Assembly: GCF_000003605.2 (NCBI RefSeq) | Contig: NW_003153746.1 | Span: forward strand, 383,792 to 403,605 | Length of the DNA: 19,814 nt | Reading direction: 5' to 3' | Origin: Saccoglossus kowalevskii | Taxonomy: Eukaryota > Hemichordata > Enteropneusta > Harrimaniidae | Shown here: piece after piece, positions 1 through 10,702 of the stretch | Position numbering within the stretch: the first letter of the stretch is position 1 | Layout of the letters: each line of letters begins with the position of its first letter | Program-made: the position numbers and the translations under genes | Notes under the pieces: model-generated | The model's input: only the letters and a program-made list of their open reading frames with translations | Databases searched by the model: none | What the model was told of the DNA's origin: nothing

Positions 1-1061
1 TTGCCCTATTTCATTAGCAACGAGCGATCTCGCCTTCATCAGCTTAAATCTGTGAAAAGCACGGCTGGCAATAGAGCTTGCCGTCATTCCCATAATGAAC
101 AAATCATTTGACGCGATAGCATAAAATCGCCTACAAACCATTCGAAGTGAGCACATCGTTTTAACTTTCTCGAACTGTGAACTATAGTCATCACTGTCAT
201 TAAAAAAGCAACAAAACCCGAATATTCGAGTCAAAATCTCGGAAGAAAGATCAGAAAGCGAACGACCTTGTGTGCCGACGGACAACATCGGCGATCGAGT
301 GAGCAGTTGAAGCCAATTTCCCACGTAATTTTGCGGCTAAACTTGCCTGCTTGACTCTTTTGGATACTCTTAGCATGATTGTGTAGGAATACGTCCAGAA
401 AATGTGATATTGGTACAATAAATCGCACGATAAGCACATGGAAGGCTAACCCGGAAACAACTCAAGCACTAAAAACGTTTTTTGCGCAGAACGATGCCAG
501 AATTTCAGTTCTGCGCATAGCAATATGCGTTGGTACAGAACGTGTTGAATTCTGGGTAAAACCTCGTACCGTGCCACTCTCATCACCGAGCAGCTTATAT
601 GTATATTTCTTCATTTCATCCTTTCAGACAACCACGTGCTGGGGATTCCTTTAGTTATCTAGGAATTATTCTAGTATGTTTATAAACTAAGTTTGTTTAC
701 ACTGACAAAAAACATCAATACTCTAGCAAAACATCAAATTACTAGTATTCAGCAATTTGAAGAAATGGAAAAAAAATAATTTTAAAATGCATGAAGCAAT
801 ATAGTAGGCAGTTGAGTACTTTTACCAAACATTTACCAACTGATATTTGTTATTTATTTATGTCACCCACAGTAACTGTTGCACTTGTTTTTTTTTACAT
901 TTTCAACTGTTATCTCATTTATGCAAGTGCTACTTAGATAAGAATAATGGAATTAACATCACTGCCATTATATTGCTGAATATGCCAACTCATTGCCATG
1001 TTGTGTGTGCATTAACGCAACGCTGACATCACACTAATTAAATGTAATGAATCTCCAACAG
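1..1061. other. Upstream region without a confident gene
   Basis: This stretch holds no gene I can defend. The first 600 bases are richer in CG dinucleotides than what follows, which would fit an upstream promoter or 5' exon of the zinc-finger gene, but no TATA box or clear first exon is visible. A minus-strand open frame (ATG at 376, stop at 251, 42 codons), rich in Lys, Arg, Ala and Ser, looks mildly protein-like but has no recognisable domain. A plus-strand open frame at 379-654 lacks an ATG start and overlaps the hairpin cluster at 483-555. From about 660 on the sequence is low-complexity AT-rich DNA with poly-T runs. Confidence 0.5.
483..555. repeat. Cluster of overlapping inverted repeats
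   Basis: Several inverted repeats share arms here. TGCGCAGAAC (483-492) and GTTCTGCGCA (508-517) form a perfect 10-bp stem with a 15-base loop. CCAGAATT (497-504) pairs with AATTCTGG (548-555). GTTCTG (508-513) can also pair with CAGAAC further downstream, and CGCATA/TATGCG form a small stem in the middle. The 10-bp stem and the larger 59-base hairpin use the same GTTCTG, so they exclude each other. It could be the relic of a foldback element or a structured RNA; nothing in the sequence decides between these. Confidence 0.6.
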
Positions 1062-1246
1062 GACCATATTAAATGAGATAGAGGATATCTATGGCAAAAT
1101 AATACTTGAGGTGAAGCCTCCTTGTGACGTCACAGGAAGACTGCCTTCCGAACCAGACACTAGCAGCATAAATTTATTGCAAATTTGTGAAATTTTAGGG
1201 CCAGTTTGTTCATACAATATTTCTAAATTTCATTTATCATTATTTA
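1062..1246 (+). CDS. Candidate upstream coding exon of the zinc-finger gene
   Basis: An open frame of 61 codons starts one base after an AG at 1060-1061 and reads like protein (for example NEIEDIYGKIILEVKPP and GRLPSEPDTSSINLLQ). It would end at 1246 with a GTAAAC donor at 1247-1252. That donor leaves one base of a codon, which is exactly what the acceptor of the finger exon at 1656 needs. The joined reading frame continues without a stop. Weak points: the polypyrimidine tract before 1060 is poor, the base before the donor is A rather than G, the frame has no ATG (so a further exon would be needed), and no known domain is recognised. If not spliced, the frame stops at 1270-1272. The segment also contains a full TGACGTCA at 1125-1132. 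Confidence 0.33.
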
Positions 1247-1655
1247 GTAAACATTCCCTTGAAACGATTTAATATATTCATAAAATATGTGACGATTGAC
1301 TTTGAAGCGTACAAAATTTTGAACAAGCTCCGGGCACACCTTGCGCGATATGCGTCTGATCACTGTAGATTAAAACGCCAACCTGCAGCGTCAATGGGCG
1401 AAGCCTGACACATTATCGCAATTTGACCCTTAACCGATTCCAACACGTTGGGGGTAATTCATTATTGTTATAAATCAGAAAGTCACAAAATTAGTTAAAT
1501 TTGAAAGCTTTTTATTGAAATAAATTCACTTATATAGGTGTTAGTACAACGATACAATTTTGGTGAACAAGTTTTGAGCTGAGTGTACCACCAATGGTGT
1601 GGGTAATGGACCTGGATCTCATTTACTGATTTTGATTTTTTTTGGTACTTTACAG
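1247..1655 (+). other. Probable intron before the finger exon, with a GC-rich island
   Basis: The segment ends in a good acceptor: a T-rich tract (about 1631-1650) followed by TACAG at 1651-1655. Within it, about 1325-1445 is clearly more GC- and CpG-rich than its surroundings. It is open in two overlapping frames, one per strand (plus frame ending at the TGA at 1406-1408), with protein-like stretches such as KILNKLRAHLARYASD. Both frames cannot be real, so I read the island as an old insertion or exon relic of unknown type. Confidence 0.4.
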
Positions 1656-4036
1656 CTGTTAAACAATTATTTGGTGGCACCGCTGTGGCAACCTCAAAGA
1701 AACTGGTAGAGAGAAGCAAGAAGATGATGACCGGTAAAAACCAGTATGCAAATCCTCGCAAGAACACAATATCCAATATTGACAAGATGAGTGCGGAGCA
1801 GATTACGCAGAAGTTTTTGGTTCTGGGTTCTACCAAACGACACAAGTGTAAATTTTGTGGCTACGAGTCTGATAACCTTGGCCATGTCATACGTCACATG
1901 CCAGTACACCGTGCCAATGCTCATAAATGGCCATATAAGTGTACTCATTGTAGTGCTAGTTTCAATATCAAAGGTATTTTGGTGTCGCATATGAAAGTCC
2001 ACCAGGTTGAGCCATTGCGAGATAGCTACGCATGTGATCATTGTGATAAAGTGTATTCGACCAAAGCTGGGCGTCACAAGCATATGACTGTACATCATGG
2101 TGAATACATTAAGAAGAGAGTGGCGAAACTTAAAATCAAAGTGAAGACCCCCAACAAATTATTGGGTTTAAAGAAGAAGGAGGAGGAATGTACACTGCAG
2201 ATAAAAACAGAGCCTGCAGTCCCTGTCCAGGAAGCGCCTTTGATTTTAGATACATTCAACTGCGCACAGTGCAATTATGTTGCCCAGACAATGGTCCTTT
2301 TAAAGATCCATGTGCGAGAGTTCCATTCCCCTCAGAAGTCTCTACACTGTGCTCACTGTAGTTACTCCACAATTGAGACGTCTGACCTCGCTAGCCATAA
2401 TGATATGATGCATGGTAGTAAATTAAATGTCAACAGCACTGATATGATGCAGTGTGTACTCTGTTCATTCACCACAGTGGAACACAGCGCCCTCACAGCT
2501 CATCTTAAGGAACACATTAATGGTAAGCCGTACAAGTGTGAAGAATGCCACTATACAACTTTAGATGGCCGTGATCTTCTGGAACATTCCAAAATCCATA
2601 TCAAAGAGAATACATTCAAGTGCCTTTCTTGTCCCTTTGAAACAGCATGGAAGCCTGACCTTGAAGCCCATTTAGTTGGTCACAGTGCTCAAAAAGCTTA
2701 CAGCTGTCCGTACTGCGAATACTCTGTCAGTACCACCAGGAATCTTGAAATTCACATGCGGCTGCACATCAAGGTAGAGCCGTTCAGATGTGAGTTGTGT
2801 GACTTTGTATCTGGCAATGCTAAAACATTTGAATGGCATATGCGCTGTCACACTGATGACTCGCTTTTCAAGTGTGATTGCTGCGAGTCTTACTTTCAGA
2901 AGAAGAGTAGTCTTCTACTGCATATGAAAATGCATAGATTGAACACTGTTCAAGAAACAGACGTGACAATAATCAGCATCCCGCCTTCTACACTCTTGAA
3001 TGAAGACATGAAAGTATGTGATTTGTGTGACTTCCAAACCAAGGGCTCGCTTATCATGGCCCAGCATCGCAGAAATGAACATTCAGATGCTTTGCCGTTC
3101 AAGTGTAATATGTGTGTGTACTCCGCCTCTAAGCTGACCAATTTCAGACAACATATTCGGCGCTACCATATGGATCACAGCACACAGTACAAGTGCGAAC
3201 AGTGCGACTTCGTGGCAATTCAAAGATCTGATTTGGTCGTCCACGGAAGAAAACATTCAGGACTAAAGCCGTACAAATGTGATCAGTGTGATTATGAGAC
3301 AGCTCGGAAAAGTCTTTTGACGCAACATTTTCGGCAACACTCTGGTGCAAGACCCTATGTATGTAATATGTGTCCATTTGCTACTGCTACCTACAATAAT
3401 CTTATGAGACATCGACGATGCCACAGTGGAGAGAAACCTTACCAGTGTAAGGAATGTGATTTCTCTACTTCACAGAAAAGTCATCTAATGAGACACATGC
3501 GAGTTCACTTCAGCTCAAAGCCATTTGCGTGTGACAAGTGCGCCTTCCAAACAGCTCATCCATCAGAGCTGAAGCGACATGAATCGCAACACAACTTTGA
3601 GAAAAAGCACAAGTGCCCATTGTGCTGTTACTCATCCAATAAGCAGTATGCAATTAATCGACATGTGAGATCATGCCATGGCGATTGCAACGTTGAATCT
3701 CAGACGCGTCCAAGTTGGGGAGAGGATGTACCACAGCCATTGGAACACTTAAAACCTGTCTCCAAACTATCGTTAACTGACAACATGCTGTCTACAGTTC
3801 TGGAACCTGAATATCCAACATTTGACACCATGCTGGCTGACAGTGGTATTGATACTCCTTCAATGCACATTTGTCAGTTCTGTGGGCGTAAATTTACAAA
3901 TCAGGAAGACTGTAATCATCATGCAAGACGCCACTTCATGCAGTGGCCAGAAGCCCACGATCCTGCTCAGCTACTAGCTCAAATCCAGGCCTCGGTCGAA
4001 GAAGAAGTAGGACAGAAAATAACACAAATATTATAA
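1656..4036 (+). CDS. Polydactyl C2H2 zinc-finger protein (20 fingers), last exon
   Basis: The product is a probable nuclear DNA-binding regulator. I count 20 C2H2 fingers: three near the N-terminus (first Cys pair near 1847), then eight in a row, eight more after a short spacer, and a lone C-terminal finger (CQFCGRKF..., near 3872) behind an acidic/Ser-Thr linker. Most fingers have the form C-x2-C-x12-H-x3/4-H. Several linkers resemble the canonical one (HSGEKPYQC, HSGLKPYKC, HSGARPYVC). Many fingers carry an aromatic two residues after the second Cys, as in the REST, ZNF142 and ZFP64 type, but I cannot assign an orthologue. The first in-frame ATG is at 1724 (AAGATGATG, purine at -3), giving 770 residues. 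The frame is open back to the acceptor AG at 1654-1655, so coding sequence may enter from an earlier exon; 1656-1657 would complete a split codon. All fingers lie in one exon. The C-terminal tail (QASVEEEVGQKI) may form a short helix. Confidence 0.93.
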
Positions 4037-4985
4037 TATAATATTTTTTGTAAATGAATAACCACATTTCAATATTTGATGAGGAGCCTATGTTATGTCA
4101 GAAATCGCACAAGTAGGCTATTATTGCACTGGGAGTGGGGTCTGGTGAGCATCATTTTTAGTCTGTTCAGATGAAGGCCAAACTTAGATTTGCAATTTCA
4201 CTGCTGTGCATTTATGTATCGCACCTGTATTTTGTCTGGACCAGTCATGCCTAAAATTCACATATATATATCATACATCTTTGTTTACATCGGAACATCA
4301 CATCTGATTCAAGATGGCTGAATGGGGTGGCCTTTTTAGTGCCAACAATTTTTCAAAATGCATTGATGCATGTGAATTTGTTTTGTTGATCAGAGTCAAA
4401 ATGTCCCAACTGGTTCCAGTTTTGTTTACTCTTGTACAACTGGGACTATGTCATATCAATCTCTTATTAGTGTCAAGAAATACCATCAATACGTGTGGCG
4501 TGTTAATCTGAGATATTGGTGCCAAACCGTGCATGTAGTGTTCAACCCCCCTGTATCTTTAAAGCTAGTCCATGCATATCGGGTTACAAGACCAAAACTC
4601 TTTTTTGAATTAATTAAGAGTTTTATTTTATTTTATATTATTGCAACATTTTAATCTGATACATTTCGTGTTATTTAGAATATACAAATTATATTTTATT
4701 ATGCTTAATGTTGAGATGCATCCTGTACTAAATGCATCTTCTTTTGATCTGATCCAAGATGAAATATTTTACTAGTCTATTTTGGTGTACGAGTCACTGT
4801 TCATTTTTGTCAAATTATTTGGGATGTAACTTCTGCCTTTTCAAGAAAATTTCAAGAAACTTTTAATTTAGTGTATAATTTTTTTACTTTAGCATAATTT
4901 GTACATTTGATCTTTTTTGTAGAGTGAAATGAACAAATGTTTCCACATTTTCCTAATCCCTGACACATAATTTCATAATGATTAG
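4037..4985 (+). other. Probable 3' UTR and AT-rich spacer
   Basis: No AATAAA follows the finger stop codon until about 5075, inside the tandem array. The 3' UTR is therefore either about 1 kb long or uses a variant signal. An open frame of 65 codons at 4314-4511 begins in a good context (CAAGATGGCTG) and has a hydrophobic stretch, but it has no recognisable domain and I do not call it a gene. The AAGATGGC there also matches a YY1-type site. Confidence 0.4.
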
Positions 4986-5373
4986 TAAATTTTTGGTTTT
5001 CTGTTATCTCAAGTACAAACATTTCATTACAATGAAACTTGGTACACAGATGCTCTAAGACAATGCACATACCTAATAAATTTTGGGTTAATATTGATGC
5101 ATATTTAATAATATAATTTGCATAATTCATAATTTCTCTGCTTTCCCATAGATATCTCAAGTTCTAATCACATTTTTATGAAACTTGGTACATTGATGGT
5201 CTGTGACATTGCACAAACCCTATTAGTTTTACATTAAAATCTGTGCATATCAATTACCGGCAACTGATAACCATATAATCAGTTTTCAGCTTTCCCATCA
5301 ATATTTTATCATCTTTTTTCAATAAATCTTGGTACATAAGTACACTAAGACAATGCAACTAATTATTAAATTT
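4986..5373. repeat. Three diverged tandem units of about 150 bp
   Basis: The motif TGAAACTTGGTACA occurs at 5033-5046 and 5179-5192, and as TAAATCTTGGTACA at 5333-5346: spacings of 146 and 154 bases. Shared surrounding words include TTATCTCAAGT or TATCTCAAGTTCT upstream, CTTTCCCAT before units two and three, and CTAAGACAATGCA or GTGACATTGCA downstream. The units therefore align over most of their length and are old tandem duplicates. Minus-strand open frames across them (4852-5160) are by-products of the repeat. From memory, similar AAACTTGGTAC units recur in other animal genomes, but I cannot name the family. Confidence 0.75.
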
Positions 5374-7129
5374 AACTTGTAGAGGTGCTCTGGAATAAAT
5401 TACTAGTAGACTTGAAACCACAGATTTAAAATCAAATATATTATAAACTTCAATAATGTGGATCACATTTTTTTCACATTGTACATCTCAAATAGCAGAC
5501 AGATAATAGTTTCCAAGTTTCTTGTTTGAAAGGCTAACCACTAGACTTTCTCAACCAAATTGTCTGCACTTGTTTTTTTATATTCTTCAATATTTTTGGA
5601 AATGAACCCTAATTTTGGAGCCAACAGACAAAATTGGGTCAATTTTCACACAACAAATTTGGCTATTTTGTCCCAATCTTCTGAAGGAAGATGCAGACTA
5701 TAAACAGGACTATTTTGTGATAAAAAGAGGGAACTGGTAGCTAACTAAATGACTGCTTGTATATTTTTATACTTTATTTTTTTATGTAGGTTAACATTAT
5801 GTATTTTTTTAATTAATGAATTTACCACAAACTACATTTACTCAATAACAATATAGTTATCGCTGCCACAGTATTGTAGTTTCTCTTATAATATTCTTAA
5901 AATGTTTTTTACGCCTTGAACCTGACTGAATATAATAATGCATTTTATCAAAATTTTAAAATTCTCATTAATAATTTTTATAGGTGAAGTAAGATAGATT
6001 TCATGAGACCTGAAATTATATATCTCAGTCTCACAATAATTAACTTGTCAATTGCATTTCAAATTTAAAACAAAATACTTGGAGCACCATACTTTCTGAT
6101 TGATCTGATTATTAACTTTACTGCCATTGTTTATGGCTATTTTTGTCTCCATGTGGATTATCTCTTCGGCTATTTTAATTTGTGTCACATGATAGCATAT
6201 ATGTTAAAGCTTACAGTATACCCATAATTTGCTAAATTTTCATGATATGACAGCATGGGGAATAAAATAATGCAATTGTCACTAACTGTGGTATTAAAGA
6301 TCGCAAAGAAATGTTAACAGGAAAATTTTGCGGTTCACAAAAAAAAAAATACTGTAGCATTTTACAGCAGTTTTGATTCTGCATAAATTTAATTTTTTAA
6401 ATTTCTTTCAGCACAATTTCAATGAAAAATGAGAATTGCTTATAAATAGGTGATATAACCAGGTCTTGTCTCCTACTTCCAATACTGATAACCATGAGAT
6501 ATGCCAGATTAAACATCAAAATGACCTGACTGTGTTTACTAGTGTTCAGATGCCATAAAGGGGTTTGTTATGTGGGTATGATTCTTGAGTGTTGATAAAT
6601 GTAGCTAGTAAAACCTATTCTATACATATTTTACTTTTATGTTCTTGAGATATTTGTATATACATCTACACACTTGTATTACATTTTATTAATGATTAAT
6701 TTTGTACCATAATATTAAATTTTAGTACATTTGTAGTTGCAAGCATTGGTTGGTTAGGAAGAGATGGGCAAATAAGAGGAGGGGTGTTAAATAATCGTTT
6801 TTTAGTACAATTATTTGTTACAAATTGAAATTAAACAATTGCACCTTGTGCAGTTTCCTGCAGTTGTACATTCCATGATTTGAAATTAGGATTTAGATTG
6901 ACGTCTGTTATCTCGCCCTCCAATGCTTTCCACTGACACATTTTTCTAGTCTTTGTATATTCAATCACAGTAGTTATGTTCAGTATAATTCCATATCCAT
7001 ATTTGTTTCATAAAAACTGTTTATATTAATGTTTGTTTGTGACACTAAATAATATCAGTACCATTATTTTGCAAAAACTGAATAGATATTTTTGTTGTTG
7101 ATTTTATCAATATGTACTATTAAGTACAT
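5374..7129. other. AT-rich non-coding stretch
   Basis: I see no gene, no convincing repeat and no clear regulatory module here. The stretch is low-complexity A/T with runs of T, an A11 run near 6340, and scattered AATAAA words (for example near 6260) that could serve as poly(A) signals in either direction. Confidence 0.5.
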
Positions 7130-7178
7130 AGTATTAATTAGTCGTAAATTCTAAAGTATTAAGTAGTCGTAAATTCTA
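7130..7178. repeat. Two copies of a 24-bp direct repeat
   Basis: AGTATTAATTAGTCGTAAAT... (7130-7153) is repeated one base later (7155-7178) with a single substitution. It looks like a simple tandem duplication. Confidence 0.85.
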
Positions 7179-7289
7179 GTGTTTGTCCACATTTTTTTTT
7201 TGCTGGATGTTTCCTTGTTATTCCATCTCTCTTTTAGTTTGGACATCAAAGATTCCAATGAGAGGCCGCAACATTGATTGGTTGATAGA

Positions 7290-7349
7290 TATGCTAATAA
7301 GCTGAGTATGCTAATAAGCTGAGTATGCTAATAAGCTGAGTATGCTAAT
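7290..7349. repeat. 17-bp minisatellite, 3.5 copies
   Basis: The unit TATGCTAATAAGCTGAG occurs perfectly at 7290-7306, 7307-7323 and 7324-7340, followed by a partial TATGCTAAT. The perfect identity points to recent expansion. The array ends 25 bases before the MITE at 7375. Confidence 0.95.
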
Positions 7350-7374
7350 TTTTGTCACCTGTGTATATGGCAGT

Positions 7375-7514
7375 TACTGTATTCGCTCTATTATTAGTGC
7401 ATGCTTTTACGTAAACTACAGATGTATTTTCAAAGTAAGACATTTTTTTAAAACGCCAAATGCAGTTCTATGTTTATACCTATGATATAGAGTTCCAATA
7501 GAGCAAATACGGTA
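7375..7514. mobile_element. TA-flanked MITE (mariner-like ends)
   Basis: CTGTATTCGCTCTATT (7377-7392) and AATAGAGCAAATACGG (7497-7512) are inverted repeats matching at 14 of 16 positions; both mismatches are transitions. A TA dinucleotide stands directly outside each end (7375-7376 and 7513-7514), the duplication expected for Tc1/mariner-type transposition. The 104-base interior has no open frame, so this is a non-autonomous element. Assignment to mariner rests only on the TA duplication and size. Confidence 0.8.
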
Positions 7515-8638
7515 CCACGTATACAAAGATGAAAGTTAGATTTTCTCTTTTGAAGTTGCAATCAATTTGTATGGTTTATAGCGAGAAATCTTGGCTATTG
7601 TGGAGAGGAGTTTCCTGGTTATCCTTTCTAGCACTTAGTATTTTTTACACAAAACACAGGGTTTTATGCAGTCAATTTTCGTGTATGTGTAATGAATTCA
7701 TTTTTAAATGACCTTATTGTGAAAACGTTATTTAGGTTTATTAATATTTTGTGACTGCTATGTGATGTATTTGAATACATGTGCAGGAAATGCATCCTAA
7801 ACCTCAAACTTAAGAAAAGTTTCCAGTGATTTTTTGTTTCAATTTCATCTTCCAAGGCATTCAAATTGCCTTTGGATTTCTGAAGATCTACCCTCATTTT
7901 ACAATAATTCAAACTTTGGCAAATCCTCAAATATTTCCTGCAAATTTGTGCAGACTCATACCATCAAGTAGTAGAATGTAACAGAAAAAATGAAGATTTT
8001 AAAACTATTTGTAATTTTCAATGAACTACCATAGATTTATGAATACTGACAATTGATGAATTTTGTAAATAAAAAAAATCTGTAAAATGTGATGTAAATT
8101 TAATGAGAAATGAATGGATTGTGTCTATATATATAATTAGCATTGAGTATGAACTCTACCAAAATTAGGAAGCACAAAGAGTGTAGACTTCTGCTAAGCA
8201 GCTCATTTCTCCACATACTCTAATTAATGCCGCTACTTTCTTTTATCTACCGGTACACTCTTGAATTCCACAACCCTGAAAACATATCCTTGTCATTTGG
8301 AATTATAATTGTATTACTGCTGATTCATTAGTTATTCACAACAATATTTTCCCAATGGCTATATTATTCCTGATCTGTGTAACTGTTGCAGATGTATCAA
8401 ATATGTTGATACAGAACTGATTCAGTGTATCGGTGAGTTGTCATTTGTTTTGTTTCTGCATGTGTTTGAAAATACACCCCCCTCCACCCATCAGTATTTT
8501 TTCTGTTTTGAGTCATAGTATATGGAATTATATCTGGATCAAACTTTGATATCTTATAGAACTCATCAGTATCTTATTGTGTAACTTATTGCCAAACCTA
8601 CACTTGGAATCAATGCAAAGCTAGTTGCAAGATTGTGC
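7515..8638. other. Non-coding stretch with a doubtful minus-strand ORF
   Basis: The only long frame is on the minus strand (7664-7930, 88 codons). It has a charged central part (SKGNLNALEDEIETKNHW) that could pass for a helix, but its two ends are AT-driven and no family is recognised. A short TA run lies near 8127. I see no gene here. Confidence 0.4.
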
Positions 8639-8683
8639 CTGATTGGCTGCTCAACCTTACCACCAAACTTTCAGACCAATCAG
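8639..8683. promoter_or_regulatory. Pair of inverted CCAAT boxes
   Basis: CTGATTGG (8639-8646) and CCAATCAG (8676-8683) are perfect inverted copies 29 bases apart. Each contains the extended NF-Y core (CCAATCAG on one strand or the other). Paired NF-Y boxes are typical of promoters, and the ETS/YY1-like cluster at 9059 lies about 380 bases downstream. The pair could equally be a chance hairpin. Confidence 0.35.
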
Positions 8684-9058
8684 AGAGCTGCTTATTTTGC
8701 TGACAGTTTTTTTCGACGTATCAAATTCTTCCTTGTGTATGCCTTGCTTCGACTGGACTGCACATTTGTTAAGGAGTAAATATTTCCCAAATAGACAAAT
8801 CTTCCAATGATAAAAACTCCATTCAAAAAAATCCTGGATCCAGGGATAATTTAATGGGTTCTTCCTTTGGTGTAAACCCAGAGCAGTTTGTTCTAATGTT
8901 GCTAAAAGACACTAACTTTCCTGGGGGAGATAATAATGAATTGATTTTTGTTATGGTTGTATGATTTAAACCGCTACTATATGTAACCATAAGATATTTA
9001 GTGCATTCAAGATTGTGGATTCCTGTATTGCATTATGGGTAAACAAAAGATCATTTTC

Positions 9059-9148
9059 CCGGAAGTAGCAGGACTGAGGTGCAAAAATACTCCTGCTTTG
9101 TCATGGCGGAAAATACAAACATTTCAATTTGCTGATAGTTGATAGAAG
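9059..9148 (+). promoter_or_regulatory. Possible TATA-less promoter and short first exon
   Basis: CCGGAAGT (9059-9066) is an ideal ETS-family site. TCATGGCGG (9101-9109) resembles a YY1 site placed at a start codon, and GAAG|GTAATT at 9145-9154 is a usable splice donor. The ATG at 9103 opens only 10 codons (stop 9133-9135), so if this is an exon it is non-coding or carries a short upstream ORF. The TGCATTATGGGTAA just upstream, read on the other strand, contains CCCATAATGC, like the core of a ZNF143/Staf site. No downstream coding exon was found in the window. Confidence 0.3.
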
Positions 9149-10637
9149 GTAATTTTATTTTTGTGACGTGGATTGGTACACCCAGATGCACAATACCATT
9201 CATGCAAGTTCATGTGACACCCCTAAACAGTATGTGGTAACCATTGGACATTTGGTAAATACAAGGTTTTGGATTTCTGTTTGAAGAGTATTGTATTGTG
9301 GGTAACTGTTGGAGATTTAGTTAATATTTTTCTCATAACTTGATTCGAGAAATGGGGAAAATAAAGCTTTATGACGATTTTTTCCAATCATATTTTAGTA
9401 ATTAAGAAAATATCCCCAGATCAGGTGACCCTAAGTTTCATTTCATGGATTTCATTAATTAATCCATTTTACAAGCTATGTAACTGCGAATTATATACCA
9501 ATATTTCAAATAATACAAAGTGTACAACAGTTGGAAATAGTGTTTTGTTGTCATTCCACCATATTCTAAGCATCTACTGAGTTTGCCGTTGGTGGCGTTG
9601 TCGCGAAACATTCAACCCGCCGCAAATCGGTCTCGGTCAATGGTTAGGACATGAGATTCTTTGATACCACAATTTCATGGTGTTTGGTAAATAAAAACTG
9701 CGAATAAGGTTGCTGGTATACAACTGTCAATGTGGGTGTACTACATTCATAGCATTTACACATGTATGTTAAGCGAACATAAAGTCACTCACAACACTTG
9801 TTTCTAGACCTGTTTTGTTGTCTGGGGACGTTTATATATACATACGACTACATCCACACCAGTGCAATACCCGGATATTGCATCGCTACGATCCACATAG
9901 ATAAACATTTGTGACTCTTGTTCTAGAGACCTTTACTAAATTAACTATATAATTTCAAAAATACGTTGTAAGTGACAGTACGAGAAGCAGGGTTACTGGT
10001 TAGGGTCGAATTTGCGACTCGAGGCTGTTCTTTGATCTACTAAGAATTTTCATGAGATGATTATGCAGTGTAACTTGTCTGCCTGCAATAACTTACCTGT
10101 AAATACATGTAAACAAAACACGTGTACTAGTAAACATTCACACAATCATTCGAACGTGATCGGTCAGTACATGTTCCAGGCGCGGTTGATAGGTTACTGA
10201 ATGTTATTTTCGGTTCGCTCCTTTGTAAAAAACAAAATTAATATTGATCGTCGCGATTGCACTTCTATTTATACACTATCCTGAACGCATAGACTATGAA
10301 TTTACGTATTTATATATATGTATCATCAAACCACGGTCACTAAAATAGACTAACCGTGATCTAACGATGCTCACCACCAATTATTATCGATAGAGGGCCT
10401 CATTTATAAGATCGTGGTTTTCGCGCTTCTCATAAAGTAAATACGGTGTTAGTGATAATAGTCATCCATGTACGAAATTGTGTCAGTGTAATCACTGTAA
10501 AGTATATTGCTCAGTAATAAAAAAGAAACAAAACATTATTATCCATCAAAGGATCATGGTGAAGTTTAAAACAAATATATGTACCAATAAATCCGCAACG
10601 TTTTCAATATATAAACTCAAAGGAAATAGTACACATT
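9149..10637. other. Non-coding stretch with some CpG-rich patches
   Basis: No gene is seen. The segment around 9250-9310 (AAGGTTTTGGATTTCTG... TATTGTGGGTAACTG) is a diverged direct repeat of 9008-9042 (AAGATTGTGGATTCCTG... CATTATGGGTAAAC), about 255 bases apart. CpG-richer patches lie at about 9580-9650 and 10005-10250, including GAGGCTGTTCT, which recurs near 10770. ORF 9371-9580 has no protein features. Confidence 0.4.
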
Positions 10638-10702
10638 AATTTGTTCTAAACAGCTGCTCGCGTTTACTAGTTTATTTGTTCTAAACAATGCCTGTTTACT
10701 AG
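10638..10702. repeat. Imperfect tandem duplication, period about 34
   Basis: AATTTGTTCTAAACA...GTTTACTAG at 10638-10670 is followed directly by TATTTGTTCTAAACA...GTTTACTAG at 10673-10702. The shared outer words are identical; the middle differs by a few bases. Confidence 0.75.

Noticed and set aside
1125-1132. Full CRE palindrome TGACGTCA as promoter element
   Set aside because: A single 8-bp match within a candidate coding exon; too weak to call a regulatory site alone.
1694-2098. Minus-strand open frame of 134 codons
   Set aside because: It is antisense to the zinc-finger exon and shows no domain.
4314-4511. Small ORF with good start context
   Set aside because: There is no domain, no conservation evidence, and it sits in the likely 3' UTR or spacer; kept only as a remark.
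4852-5160. Minus-strand open frame of 102 codons
   Set aside because: It overlaps the tandem array and has no recognisable features; it is explained by the repeat.
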